A DNA stretch of 55,789 bases from Brevibacterium jeotgali (GTDB taxonomy: Bacteria > Actinomycetota > Actinomycetes > Actinomycetales > Brevibacteriaceae): assembly GCF_900169175.1 (NCBI RefSeq), contig NZ_FXZM01000016.1:1-55789 (forward strand), given 5' to 3'. The notes beneath the pieces are model-generated. The model was not told the origin of the DNA and did not search any database. It saw only the letters and a list, made by a program, of their open reading frames with translations. The translations under genes and the position numbers were made by a program. Position 1 is the first letter of the stretch; each line of letters starts with the position of its first letter. This document shows positions 8,800 to 17,072 of this stretch, piece after piece.

Positions 8800-9906
8800 T
8801 CACGCCGCCTTGTCGATGCAGGGCTGAACCGAGAGGTCCATTTCCGAGGCCGATTCATGTGTATCGAGAGCTGCAGTGAACTCGTCGAAGTACGCATCAA
8901 CTTCCGCCTGGTCCAGGCCAGTCGCGACCGCGTCGTTCTTCCAGGCCTCGATGAGGGAGTCACCCGAGGCCTCCTTGAGCTTGTCGATCTCCTCGTCGGG
9001 CAGCTTGGTGAGCGTCCCGTCCGTCTCGAGGAATGCATCGCATTCGGTCTTCAGATCGTCTGCAACCATTTCTCCGGCTGCGTCCGCGAACGCCCGACGG
9101 TTCGACTCGATGTCCGCGCGCTGCTCATCGGAAAGCGAATCCCACGTGCTCTTGTTCATGAGAATCGCACCCACGCTGTAAACACCAGTGCCGGGGTCGA
9201 GCACGTTCGGCGCGACTTCCTGATAACTGTTCTGGACCGAGATGTCGAAGGGATACGAGGTGTATCCGTCGACGACTCCCTGCTCCATCGACTGGTAGAT
9301 CTCGCCCGCAGGCATGGAGATCGGGTTCGCACCCGCCGCGGATAGCGCATCCGACATGAGGCCCACCGAACGGATCTTCATACCGTCCAGATCTTCGAAC
9401 GTGTCGATCGGTTCGCCAGCTCCGAGGATGGTCGTGGAGACTGGCGCGAACGTGATGAGCTCGATGCCCGCATTCTCATATTCAGCCTGCAGGGACTCGT
9501 TTGACTCATACATCCCATTGAGAGCAGTCGTGTGCGCCCAGGGGTCCTGTGAGACGAACGGAACACTCGCCACATTGGTGAGGGGAAGCTCCCCTGGGTA
9601 GTAGAACGGGTTGATCATGCCGATGTCGGCTCTGCCGTCCGCGACACCCGGCAATATGTCAGCGGCCCCCAGAAGCGCCTCCTGATGGAACATCTCGACT
9701 TCGGCGACTCCAGTCTCATCCAGATAGTCCGCGACGTTATCGATCGCCCTGCTGAATGAGTTCTGCTCCGGCATGTAGTTCGCACCCTGCCACGACGAGG
9801 CCCCCGACTCCGCCTCCGTACTCGAAACTCCCTGGCATGCAGTGACAGACAACGCGAGCCCCGAGACGGCGGCGAGTCCACCGAGCTTTTTCACAGAAGT
9901 GAACAT
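8800..9906 (-). CDS. dctP: TRAP transporter substrate-binding lipoprotein (DctP)
   Basis: 368 residues, starting at ATG 9904-9906 behind a perfect AAAGGAGA site. The N-terminus is a lipoprotein signal: a short Lys-containing n-region, a hydrophobic core, and LSVTAC with the lipid-bearing Cys at residue 24. The rest is a DctP-type binding domain (GMKIRSVGLMSDALSAAGANP, QSMEQGVVDGYTSYP). It captures the operon's substrate outside the membrane. It is the first gene of the operon and lies about 100 nt downstream of a TATAAT box. The ligand is unknown. Confidence 0.93.
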   Translation of the reverse strand: MFTSVKKLGGLAAVSGLALSVTACQGVSSTEAESGASSWQGANYMPEQNSFSRAIDNVADYLDETGVAEVEMFHQEALLGAADILPGVADGRADIGMINPFYYPGELPLTNVASVPFVSQDPWAHTTALNGMYESNESLQAEYENAGIELITFAPVSTTILGAGEPIDTFEDLDGMKIRSVGLMSDALSAAGANPISMPAGEIYQSMEQGVVDGYTSYPFDISVQNSYQEVAPNVLDPGTGVYSVGAILMNKSTWDSLSDEQRADIESNRRAFADAAGEMVADDLKTECDAFLETDGTLTKLPDEEIDKLKEASGDSLIEAWKNDAVATGLDQAEVDAYFDEFTAALDTHESASEMDLSVQPCIDKAA

Positions 9907-10010
9907 GAAAATCTCCTTTGATCTTCAACAGAATTGAGCATTCACCTTGTGAACCGAGGACCTACCGCTCCTTCGCGCAGTGCATCGTTCGCACGGTGAA
10001 CACTTCCCAT

Positions 10011-10070
10011 ATTATACCGGTCGTAACTTCAACCTCGCCTCAAGCTACTCACTCGATCGCGATAGGTCAA
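10011..10070 (-). promoter_or_regulatory. Promoter region of the dctP operon
   Basis: On the minus strand two sigma70-like arrangements are visible. One is TTGACC (10065-10070) with a 17-bp spacer to TAGCTT (10042-10047). The other is a consensus TATAAT (10011-10016) without a good -35 at 16-18 bp. The region is AT-rich compared with everything to its right. The predicted 5' leader to dctP is roughly 100-130 nt. Confidence 0.55.
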
Positions 10071-10255
10071 TGATGTATTGACGATTGAGTTCGCCCAGGG
10101 GCCGCCGCTTCCGCTCATGGCGTCGCCGCCCTTCGACAGGCGTTCCGGGCACGCATACGCCTTACGACGGGCGGGCAGATGCGAGTAGTGCCAGAAATCG
10201 CTCGACGAGTGCACGGCGACGAAGACGGTGCTCATCGGTCTGCGACGAGTGGTGC

Positions 10256-10290
10256 GCGGGGTGGTCGACGAAGCGTGTCGACCACCCCGC
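10256..10290. terminator. Strong 14-bp-stem hairpin, no gene assigned
   Basis: Perfect inverted repeat GCGGGGTGGTCGAC / GTCGACCACCCCGC with a 7-nt loop. No T-run follows on either strand. The neighbouring genes (dctP leftward, DUF559 gene rightward) are divergent from here, so it terminates nothing visible. It may be a remnant of a lost gene or an operator. Confidence 0.45.
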
Positions 10291-10438
10291 CCTGCTGGTG
10301 ACAGCGACAGGGCGACGTCAGAGGGAACGAACGGACAATGGGCTGGCCAAGGAGCCGGAGGAGATCACGAGCGGCTTCTTCTGGGGGCGAGAGGTCCGGC
10401 CCCTCACGGGATCGCAGCCCCTCCCGCCGGGCTCACCC

Positions 10439-10512
10439 CGCGAGGGACGGGTCGGCGGTTCGAGGGCCGTCCGCGCTCCGGGGTCCCCCGAACCGCCGAC
10501 CCGTCCCTCGCG
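10439..10512. repeat. Dispersed palindromic repeat, copy A
   Basis: Perfect 24-bp inverted repeat: left arm 10439-10462 (begins CGCGAGGGACGGGTCGG), right arm 10489-10512, loop 26 nt. Related copies lie at 11794-11868, 13755-13828 and 51494-51568. Copy A is the only one with completely identical arms. Confidence 0.9.
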
Positions 10513-10616
10513 GTGGGCGCTTCCCGTGGGCGCTCCGGGAGGGCGCTCCCCGTGGGCGCTCCTGGTGGGCGCTCCCCGTGGGTGCTCCTGGTGGGCGCTC
10601 CCCGTGGGCGCTCGTG
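10513..10616. repeat. 13-bp tandem array (8 units)
   Basis: Eight head-to-tail copies of a 13-bp unit of the form GTGGGCGCTCCYS start at the base right after palindrome copy A. Alternate units are more alike (CCC versus CTG endings), suggesting amplification as 26-bp pairs. Confidence 0.85.
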
Positions 10617-10719
10617 CTCGGCGTCGACTCGCGGTCACAGCCACGCGGCTGAGGCGCTCGCTTTCCACAGACGTGACCGGGGCCTTGCCCCCGCAGCGCC
10701 GGACGGCGACCGTCGACAG

Positions 10720-11685
10720 ATGGACCCCGCCGTCACCCGCAGAGACATCGATCGTGCAGGGCTTTCGCGCTCAGAGCTCGAGGGAGCACTCCGCTGCTGC
10801 CTCACCAGAGTGCGTCGAGGCGTGTACGTGCTCCGGTCGCACTGCAGTGCCGCCGCACACGTCGAGCTGCGTCGGCTCGCCGATGGGACCACGGCGGCCC
10901 GCTTCACGGACATGGACACCGCGGGTCTGCGCGGGGACATCGCGCGACTGCGCTTCCTCGCCCACTCGTACGGCGATTCGCTTCCTGACGACTGCGCACT
11001 CTCTCACCTGTCTGCGGCGCTGCTCTGGGACATGCCGATCACGCGCTCGGTCCAGAGGCGAGCCGAGGCGGCCCGCCCCTCACGAGCATGCAGGTACCGA
11101 CAGCTCATCGTGCGGAAGAGAGCGCTGGGGCCTGACGCGGTGACCGAGCTCGATGGCGCGCGCGTCACGACAGTGCGCCAGACCCTCCTCGATGTCGCGC
11201 GCGACTATCCGCTCGACGTCTCCCTGGCGATGATCGACCACGCGCTCCGAGCCGGCCTGCTGACGTCGGACGAGCTGGACGACATGCGCGCGTCGACTCG
11301 TCGCCGCCGCGGTTCGGTGCGAGCGCGCACTGCATTCGCCCTGGCAGATCCTCTGCGAGAATCCCCCGCGGAGTCCATCTGCGCAGTCCGCTTCCACGAG
11401 TACGACATCGTCGGTTTCGTGCCGCAGGTCGGCTTCGGCACGAACGAGGAGGGATTCATCGCTCGCGTCGACTTCCTCCATCGGGAGGCCAGAGTCATCG
11501 TCGAGGTGAACCGGGAGATCAAGTACACCGACGGGGAGGCCGGTGCTGCACGAGCCCGTCGCGAACGTCGGCAGGACTATCAGCTGCGCAACCTCGGTTA
11601 CCGGGTCTATCAGCTCACCTGGGCCGACCTGTTCTCGCCCACCATGTTCCATGAGATCAAGCGCGCGGTGCGCTCCACCACGTGA
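10720..11685 (+). CDS. DUF559-domain protein (Vsr/restriction-endonuclease-like fold), function unknown
   Basis: 321 residues from ATG 10720. The open frame extends upstream to 10228, but that part translates the palindrome and tandem repeats and is rejected. The N-terminal half (RRDIDRAGLSRSELEGAL, RRGVYVL) resembles the AbiEi-like winged-helix domain often found at the front of actinobacterial DUF559 proteins. The C-terminal half has the endonuclease-like core: FIARVDFLHREARVIVEV, then RRERRQDYQLRNLGYRVY. Such proteins are common and uncharacterised in actinobacteria. It stands alone. Its 3' end, including the stop codon, is partly duplicated just downstream (11692-11712). Confidence 0.8.
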   Translation: MDPAVTRRDIDRAGLSRSELEGALRCCLTRVRRGVYVLRSHCSAAAHVELRRLADGTTAARFTDMDTAGLRGDIARLRFLAHSYGDSLPDDCALSHLSAALLWDMPITRSVQRRAEAARPSRACRYRQLIVRKRALGPDAVTELDGARVTTVRQTLLDVARDYPLDVSLAMIDHALRAGLLTSDELDDMRASTRRRRGSVRARTAFALADPLRESPAESICAVRFHEYDIVGFVPQVGFGTNEEGFIARVDFLHREARVIVEVNREIKYTDGEAGAARARRERRQDYQLRNLGYRVYQLTWADLFSPTMFHEIKRAVRSTT

Positions 11686-11712
11686 CAGTTCGTGCGCTCC
11701 ACCACGTGACAG
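11668..11712. repeat. Tandem duplication of the 3' end of the DUF559 gene
   Basis: A 21-bp sequence beginning GTGCGCTCCACCACGTGAC occurs at 11668-11688 and again at 11692-11712 (24-bp period). The first copy contains the stop codon of the DUF559 gene. Confidence 0.85.
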
Positions 11713-11793
11713 CTCCTGACACCAGCGCGATCCGGGCGCGATCCGGGCGTTCGACGCCCCTCGGATCCTTACGCCCTCACACCCCGCGCGAAC

Positions 11794-11868
11794 CGCGAGG
11801 GACGGCCGGCTGGTTCGAGGGACACCTGCAGACGACTGTCCTTCGAACCGTTGACCCGTCCCTCACGG
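11794..11868. repeat. Dispersed palindromic repeat, copy B
   Basis: The left arm begins CGCGAGGGACGG and contains GGTTCGA; the right arm is TTCGAACCG followed by TTGACCCGTCCCTCACGG. The arms are imperfect but clearly related to copies A, C and D. It lies in the 238-bp gap between the DUF559 gene and the convergent ACC deaminase gene, followed by short CAGCCAGGCA-type duplications. Confidence 0.85.
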
Positions 11869-11923
11869 TGCGCAGCCAGGCAGCTGCGCAGCCAGGCACC
11901 TGCGCAGCGACCGCGGGGGCGCC

Positions 11924-12955
11924 TCACCCCTCCAGGATGCTGCTGTACGCGTTCAGCGCCAACTGGCCGCCCAGGTGCGCGTAGAGGACTGTGTTGTCCG
12001 CCGTGAGCTCGCCCGCACGGATCAGCCCGAAGAGGCCCGCCATCGACTTCCCCTCGTACACGGGGTCGAGGATGACCCCCTCCTGCTCGCCGGTCGTGCG
12101 GATCGCTTCGATCGTCGACTCGTCGGGGATGCCGTAGGCAGGACCCTCCCATCCGGAGCGGATGACGACTTCGTCCTCGCGGATCGCACGACCCAGCCCG
12201 ATCTTCTCCGCAGTCGTGTTCGCGATGCGCGTGACCTGGTCGACCGTCTTGTCCAGAGTGGCGGAGGCGTCGATGCCGATGACCCTGCGGGGACGTCCGC
12301 CGGCATCCTGGATCTCCGCGAAGCCTGCGATCATGCCCGCCTGGGTCGAGCCGGTCACGACGCAGACGACGATCGTGTCGAAGAAGAGGCCCATCTCCTG
12401 CTCCTGGGCGACGAGCTCGTGCGCCCAGTTCGCGAATCCCACGCCGCCCAGTGGGTGCTCGGAAGCGCCTGCGGGGATCGGGTACGGCTTGCCGCCGCCT
12501 TCTTCGACCTCGCGGAGCGCCTGCTGCCACGAATCGCGGATCCCGATATCGAAGCCGGCATCATCCAGACGCACATCCGCGCCCATGATCCGGGACAGCT
12601 CGATGTTGCCCACCTTGTCGTTGACCGGATCATCCCAGTCGACCCACCGCTCCTGCACGAGCCGTGCCTTGAGGCCCAGGTGAGAGGCGACGGCAGCGAC
12701 CTGACGCGTGTGGTTCGACTGGTATCCACCGATCGACACGAGCGTATCCGCGCCGGATTCCACGATGTCCGGGACGATGTACTCCAGCTTCCGCGTCTTG
12801 TTTCCGCCGAACGCCAGGCCCGAGTTCACGTCCTCGCGCTTCGCGAAGATCCGCGGCGCGTTCTCCCCTCCCACATGCGCGGCGAGGCGCGGGAGTTCGT
12901 GGACGGGGCTGGGGCCGAAGGTGAGTGGGTATCGGGGCAGATCTGCGGTGGCCAT
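11924..12955 (-). CDS. acdS: 1-aminocyclopropane-1-carboxylate deaminase
   Basis: 343 residues, a PLP fold-type II enzyme converting ACC (the plant ethylene precursor) to 2-oxobutanoate and ammonia. The opening [20 protein letters not shown] lysine [10 protein letters not shown] (Lys53), [13 protein letters not shown] and MGADVRLD are characteristic. True deaminases, unlike the related D-cysteine desulfhydrases, carry Tyr-Glu and Leu at the specificity positions; here DPVYEGKSM and YAHLGG supply these. SD AGGAG precedes ATG 12953-12955. It is divergent from a GntR regulator, 149 bp away. No other plant-interaction gene is nearby. Confidence 0.92.
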   Translation of the reverse strand: MATADLPRYPLTFGPSPVHELPRLAAHVGGENAPRIFAKREDVNSGLAFGGNKTRKLEYIVPDIVESGADTLVSIGGYQSNHTRQVAAVASHLGLKARLVQERWVDWDDPVNDKVGNIELSRIMGADVRLDDAGFDIGIRDSWQQALREVEEGGGKPYPIPAGASEHPLGGVGFANWAHELVAQEQEMGLFFDTIVVCVVTGSTQAGMIAGFAEIQDAGGRPRRVIGIDASATLDKTVDQVTRIANTTAEKIGLGRAIREDEVVIRSGWEGPAYGIPDESTIEAIRTTGEQEGVILDPVYEGKSMAGLFGLIRAGELTADNTVLYAHLGGQLALNAYSSILEG

Positions 12956-13017
12956 GACGTCTCCTCAGGTGCGTGAGTGGGTGAGTCGGCTCCACTGCCG
13001 ACCACTCGGCTGGCGTT

Positions 13018-13033
13018 ATGTAATATATCGCAT
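13018..13033. promoter_or_regulatory. Candidate operator between acdS and its GntR regulator
   Basis: ATGTAATATATCGCAT has the symmetrical form ATG-N2-ATATAT-N2-CAT (12 of 16 positions symmetric). It is the most AT-rich spot of the 149-bp divergent intergenic region, so it probably overlaps the acdS -10 region. GntR/FCD repressors bind short palindromes of this kind; binding here is inference. Confidence 0.45.
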
Positions 13034-13104
13034 GCTGCACGTCATACACTGGCACACACCGGGAGCGCTGTCCACGCCCGGAACACGATGATCGAGGAGC
13101 TGCT

Positions 13105-13740
13105 GTGCCCATCCCCACCGGTCCCGGCCTCACCCCGCGCACCCTTCTGCGCGATGACGTGTACCGGCGGATCCGCGACACGATCGTTCGCGGCGAGCTG
13201 CAGCCCGGCGAGAAGCTGCGTGACGGTGAGCTCGGCGCCTGGTTGGGGGTATCGCGCACTCCGGTGCGCGAGGCTCTGCTGAAGCTCGCGGAGGCCGGTC
13301 TCGTCACAGCGAAGCCCGGCAGAGAGACGATCGTTGCGCCCGAGGACCCGGTCGCCCTGGCCCACGCGCGCACCATCGCCGCCGAGCTGCACGGACTGGC
13401 GGCGCGACTGGCGGCACCGCACGCCGCGGGTGACGAGTCCGCGATCGCACGCCTGCGCGCGGCGAACGCTCGGCTGGATTCCGCCGCCGATCCCGAGGCC
13501 GCGATCACCGCCGACACCGACTTCCACGACGTCGTGGTCGGCCTATCCGGCAATCCCCTGCTGCCCGGCCAGCTGGACACCCTCGTCCCCGTCCTCCTGC
13601 GGGCGGAATTCCTGCACTTCGATGCGGAGACGGTCGCCGCGTCTGCGCGACAGCACGAGGCGATCATCGAGACCCTGCTCGCCTGCGACGGGCATCGAGC
13701 CGCCTCCCTCACACGCGAGAACTGGCTGTCCCTGGGCTGA
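13105..13740 (+). CDS. GntR family regulator (FCD subfamily)
   Basis: 211 residues starting at GTG 13105, five bases after GAGGAG. Winged HTH at about 12-75 (DDVYRRIRDTIVRGELQPGEKL, WLGVSRTPVREALLKLAEAGL) and an all-helical FCD effector domain with the metal-binding pattern D..H..H (TDFHDVV near 138, ARQHEAIIETL near 190). Divergent from the ACC deaminase gene, which it most likely controls. In most ACC-deaminase bacteria the local regulator is Lrp-like, so a GntR/FCD partner is notable. The effector is unknown. Confidence 0.9.
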   Translation: MPIPTGPGLTPRTLLRDDVYRRIRDTIVRGELQPGEKLRDGELGAWLGVSRTPVREALLKLAEAGLVTAKPGRETIVAPEDPVALAHARTIAAELHGLAARLAAPHAAGDESAIARLRAANARLDSAADPEAAITADTDFHDVVVGLSGNPLLPGQLDTLVPVLLRAEFLHFDAETVAASARQHEAIIETLLACDGHRAASLTRENWLSLG

Positions 13741-13754
13741 GGCGCCCTCCCCCA

Positions 13755-13828
13755 CGCGAGGGACGGGTCAGCAGTCCGACGGCCGCCCGTGTACGCCCGC
13801 CCCTCGAACTGTGCGCCCGTCCCTCGCG
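13755..13828. repeat. Dispersed palindromic repeat, copy C
   Basis: The left arm CGCGAGGGACGGGT and the right end CCCGTCCCTCGCG are conserved, while the inner half of the stem has diverged. It lies directly after the GntR gene, in the gap before the convergent amidotransferase gene. Confidence 0.8.
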
Positions 13829-13884
13829 CCACCACCTGCCGGAGGACGCACGCGCCGCGGCCGTCCGCCCGGACCGGGTCCGCG

Positions 13885-14637
13885 TCACCGCTCCGCTGCG
13901 AGGAGCTCCACGAACGCGCGGGCGACCGGCTCCATCGCCTCCTGGAGCCCGGGCTCCGCGTCCGCGACCGGGGCGACGACCTCATCGACCGTGAGGCCAT
14001 CCGGCAGCGACGAGCCGTCGTCGGCCCACCCGCGCAGCAGCGCCGCGTCGGCCTCCAGGTGGAACTGCGTTCCCCATGCGGCACCGATGCGGAACGCCTG
14101 GATCGGCGCGTCCGTCCCGTCGGCCAGGTGTGTCGCCGCGTCCGGCAGCTCCATCTGCAGCCCGTGCCACAGGACGACGGGGAATTCTGCCGGAGCGTGC
14201 GAGAAGAGCGGGTCGTCCGCCGCCTCCGCACGGAGGCGGCCGGTCATGAGTCCCACCTGCGGCAGGTCGCGCGTGATGACGGGGTGGCCCAGGGCCTCGG
14301 CGAGCATCTCTGCTCCCAGGCACACGTTCACACTCGTGAACTGCCCTGCGACCGAGGCGAGAAGGAGCTCCCGGACCGCCGGGAACCACGGATTCCGCTC
14401 ATCGTCCATGGGCCCGTCCTGGCCGCCCAGCACGACGAGGCCGACCCCCGGCTCCCGAAGCTCCGCGAGCGTGGGCAGATGGGCGAGCGCCGCGTCCCGA
14501 TCGACAGCGCCGCAGGACTTCGCCTCGCGGTAGGGGCGCCGCACGTCCAGAGTGGCGCCCGCCGCCTCCAGCCAGCGCCCGAAACGGCGGGCATCCGTGC
14601 CGTCCTCGTGCTGGATGACGATGATGCGGACTGGCAT
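13885..14637 (-). CDS. Class I glutamine amidotransferase-like protein
   Basis: 250 residues from ATG 14635-14637 behind AAGGACC; an upstream ATG at 14724 adds a non-conserved Cys/Arg-rich leader and is rejected. The GATase nucleophile is VNVCLGAEMLAEALG (Cys106) and the His/Glu pair is WGTQFHLEAD. This is the stand-alone GATase group often annotated as GMP-synthase-like glutamine amidotransferase; its natural substrate is rarely known. It lies at the 3' end of the gamma-glutamylation cluster, 171 bp after the SDR gene, and could release gamma-glutamyl groups or be unrelated. Confidence 0.85.
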   Translation of the reverse strand: MPVRIIVIQHEDGTDARRFGRWLEAAGATLDVRRPYREAKSCGAVDRDAALAHLPTLAELREPGVGLVVLGGQDGPMDDERNPWFPAVRELLLASVAGQFTSVNVCLGAEMLAEALGHPVITRDLPQVGLMTGRLRAEAADDPLFSHAPAEFPVVLWHGLQMELPDAATHLADGTDAPIQAFRIGAAWGTQFHLEADAALLRGWADDGSSLPDGLTVDEVVAPVADAEPGLQEAMEPVARAFVELLAAER

Positions 14638-14760
14638 GGAGAGGTCCTTTCCGAAGAAGGGGTTCGACGTGCACGCACAGGACCGGGGAACACACGATCT
14701 CGGGCGGCTACCTGCACGGTACACGTCGCCGACAGCGCTCGATCACGAGACCGATACTCC

Positions 14761-14817
14761 CGGGCCGACCGCACTCCGCCGGGCCGACCGCACTCCGCCG
14801 GGCCGGCCTCACTCCGC
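14761..14817. repeat. 19-bp tandem repeat (3 units)
   Basis: Three copies of CGGGCCGACCGCACTCCGC (third with two changes) in the gap between the amidotransferase and SDR genes. The last unit runs through the SDR stop codon. Confidence 0.85.
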
Positions 14818-15594
14818 CGTGACGTAGGCGCCCGTGATCCCTCCATCGACCGTGAAGGACGTCGCGTTGACGAACGAGGCATCGTCGCTGGCGAGGAACG
14901 CGACGGCGGAGGCGATCTCCTCCGGCTCTGCGAACCGACCGCCGGGCACGTGGACGAGCCTCCGCTGCGCCGCGACGGGGTCGGACGCGAAGAGTTCCTG
15001 CAGCAGCGGAGTGTTCACCGGGCCGGGACACAGGGCGTTGACGCGGATGCCGTCCTTCGCGAACTGGACGCCCAGCTCACGGCTCATCGACAGCACCCCG
15101 CCCTTCGACGCCGAATAGGAGATCTGCGAGGTCGCCGCCCCCACAAGCGCGACGAACGATGCCGTGTTGATGATCGAACCGGACTTCTGCTCGACCATGT
15201 GGGTCAGTGCGTACTTGCTGCACAGGTAGACGGAGGTGAGGTTGACCGTCTGGACGCGTGACCACGCATCGATGCCGGTGTCCAGGATCGACGAGTCATC
15301 CGTCGGATTGATCCCAGCGTTGTTGAAGGCGACATCGACGCTGCCGAAAGCGTCCTTCGCCCGCTGGAACAGGTTCTTCACCTGCTCCTCCTCCGTGACG
15401 TCCACGGAGACGAACAGGCCGTCCAGCTCATCCGCGATCTGCGGCCCCTTCTCCTCATCGAGGTCGCCGATCACGACCTTCGCGCCTTCCGCCGTGAGTC
15501 TCCGTGCGGTCGCCAATCCGATCCCGGATGCCCCACCCGTGATGACGGCGGTCTTCCCCGCGAATCGTTCCGACACGATCGTCTTCTCCACCAT
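14809..15594 (-). CDS. Short-chain dehydrogenase/reductase
   Basis: 261 residues from ATG 15592-15594 after AAGGAG; an upstream ATG at 15633 is not needed. Classical SDR: cofactor motif TGGASGIG, NNAG, catalytic Ser in NTASFVAL, YSASK (Tyr-X3-Lys) and the CPGPVNTPL loop. An Asp after strand 2 (IGDLDEEKG) indicates NAD(H) preference. It follows the aldehyde dehydrogenase gene in the amine-catabolic cluster and probably acts on an alcohol or ketone intermediate of that pathway, but the step is unassigned. Confidence 0.9.
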   Translation of the reverse strand: MVEKTIVSERFAGKTAVITGGASGIGLATARRLTAEGAKVVIGDLDEEKGPQIADELDGLFVSVDVTEEEQVKNLFQRAKDAFGSVDVAFNNAGINPTDDSSILDTGIDAWSRVQTVNLTSVYLCSKYALTHMVEQKSGSIINTASFVALVGAATSQISYSASKGGVLSMSRELGVQFAKDGIRVNALCPGPVNTPLLQELFASDPVAAQRRLVHVPGGRFAEPEEIASAVAFLASDDASFVNATSFTVDGGITGAYVTAE

Positions 15595-15698
15595 GTCCAC
15601 TCCTTCTGAGTCTCTGCAGTCGTCTCGTCGCACTGTGCGGTGTGCGGTGTGCGCTGTCGGCCTGAGTCGTGCACAGTGCGCTGGTCAGTCTCCGCGTG

Positions 15699-17072
15699 TC
15701 ACCGAGCCGGCGAGTCGCCGATCGCGAAGAACACGTTCTTCGTCTCCGTGAACGCATCCACGGCGTCCGGTCCCAGCTCGCGGCCCAGACCGGACTGCTT
15801 GTAGCCGCCGAAGGGCGTCCAGTACCGCACGGACGCGTGCGAGTTCACCGACAGATTGCCGGCCTCCACCGCCCGGGACACCCTCATCGCCCGGTCCAGG
15901 TCCCGGGTCCAGATCGAGCCCGACAGCCCGTAGTCCGTGTCGTTGACGATCCGCAGGGCCTCCTCCTCCGTCTCGAACCGCACGACGGAGAGCACGGGGC
16001 CGAAGATCTCCTCCGTGAAGTCCCGGGCTGTGGTCGAGCCGGGGGTGAGGACGGTCGGTGGGAACCAGAACCCGGGCCCGTCCGGTGCGGTGCCGGTGAA
16101 CGCCACCTCGCCCGACTCCACGTACGCCGCGACCGAATCCCGGTGCCCCACAGAGATCAGCGGACCCATGTCCGCCGCCGGATCCGACGGATCGGTGACC
16201 GTGTAGGCCCGGACCGCCGCCTCGAGACGCTCCATGAACGCGTCGTACACGTGCGACTGGACGAGCAGCCGCGACCGCGAACAGCAGTCCTGCCCCGCAT
16301 TGTCGAACACCCCGCCCGGCGCCGAGGCCGCAGCGGCTTCGAGGTCTGCGTCACCGAACACGATGTTCGCGTTCTTGCCGCCGAGCTCCAGCGTGAGGTT
16401 CTTGATCTGGTCCGAGCAGCCGCGCATGATCCCGCGACCCACCTCTGTGGACCCCGTGAAGACGACCTTCCGCACGGCGGGGTGGGTGACGAACCGCTCC
16501 CCCACGACGGATCCCTTCCCGGGGACCACGGTGAGGACTCCCTCCGGCAGGCCGGCCTCCAGCGCCAGCTCCCCGATCCGCACCGCAGTGAGCGGCGTGA
16601 GTTCGGCGGGCTTCAGGACGACGGTGTTGCCAGCGGCCAGCGCGGGTGCGAACCCCCAGCCGGCGATCGGCATGGGGAAGTTCCAGGGCACGATGACGCC
16701 GACGACGCCCAGCGGCTCCTTGAACGTGAGGTCGACGCCGCCGTCCACGGGGATCTGGCGACCCGACAACCGCTCCGGCGCCGCCGCGTAGTACTCGACG
16801 ACGTCGCGGACGTTGCCCGCCTCCCACGTGGCGTTGCCGATCGTGTGGCCCGCGTTCTTCACTTCGAGCTGCGCGAGTTCGTCGACGTGGTCGTCCAGGA
16901 CGGCGGCGAACCGACGCAGGAGGCGCGCGCGGTCGCTCGGAGCGACACGACGCCACGTCGCGAAGGCGCGCTGCGCGCGCTCGATCGCGGCGTCCGTCCC
17001 TGCGAGGTCGGTGCGCTCGAGCTCGGCGATCGGCTCTGCTGTGGCGGGATTGAGGACAGTGGTCGTGGTCAT
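15699..17072 (-). CDS. NAD(P)-dependent aldehyde dehydrogenase of gamma-glutamyl amine pathway
   Basis: 457 residues from ATG 17070-17072 after GGAGGGA. ALDH signatures: PWNFPMPIAGWGFAPALAAG, FTGSTEVGRGI, LELGGKNANIV with catalytic Glu, and NAGQDCCSRSR with catalytic Cys. In gamma-glutamylated amine pathways the aldehyde produced after amine oxidation is taken to the acid by such an enzyme (PuuC-type role). It overlaps the PuuD-like gene by 4 bp. The short N-terminus (30-40 residues less than gamma-aminobutyraldehyde dehydrogenases) is normal for this subgroup. Confidence 0.92.
   Translation of the reverse strand: MTTTTVLNPATAEPIAELERTDLAGTDAAIERAQRAFATWRRVAPSDRARLLRRFAAVLDDHVDELAQLEVKNAGHTIGNATWEAGNVRDVVEYYAAAPERLSGRQIPVDGGVDLTFKEPLGVVGVIVPWNFPMPIAGWGFAPALAAGNTVVLKPAELTPLTAVRIGELALEAGLPEGVLTVVPGKGSVVGERFVTHPAVRKVVFTGSTEVGRGIMRGCSDQIKNLTLELGGKNANIVFGDADLEAAAASAPGGVFDNAGQDCCSRSRLLVQSHVYDAFMERLEAAVRAYTVTDPSDPAADMGPLISVGHRDSVAAYVESGEVAFTGTAPDGPGFWFPPTVLTPGSTTARDFTEEIFGPVLSVVRFETEEEALRIVNDTDYGLSGSIWTRDLDRAMRVSRAVEAGNLSVNSHASVRYWTPFGGYKQSGLGRELGPDAVDAFTETKNVFFAIGDSPAR

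Larger units (their letters stand above)
10071..10719. other. Gene-free, repeat-rich intergenic stretch
   Basis: About 650 bp in which no reading frame resembles a protein; the frames present translate to Arg/Pro/Gly-rich shadows. It holds a 14-bp-stem hairpin (10256-10290), one copy of the dispersed 75-bp palindrome (10439-10512) and directly abutting it a 13-bp tandem array (10513-10616). It marks the point where GC content rises from the lower-GC catabolic operon to the rest of the window. Confidence 0.6.

Noticed and set aside
10228..10719. N-terminal extension of the DUF559 protein
   Set aside because: It translates the palindrome and the 13-bp array; homolog-like sequence begins at ATG 10720.
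11924..12955. D-cysteine desulfhydrase
   Set aside because: The specificity positions are Tyr-Glu and Leu as in true ACC deaminases.
10439..13828. CRISPR array from the repeated palindromes
   Set aside because: Repeats are 75 bp, irregularly spaced by more than 1 kb and have no spacers or cas genes.
12630..14231. 533-codon minus-strand frame across acdS and the GntR gene
   Set aside because: Low-complexity shadow running through a palindromic repeat and two well-supported genes.
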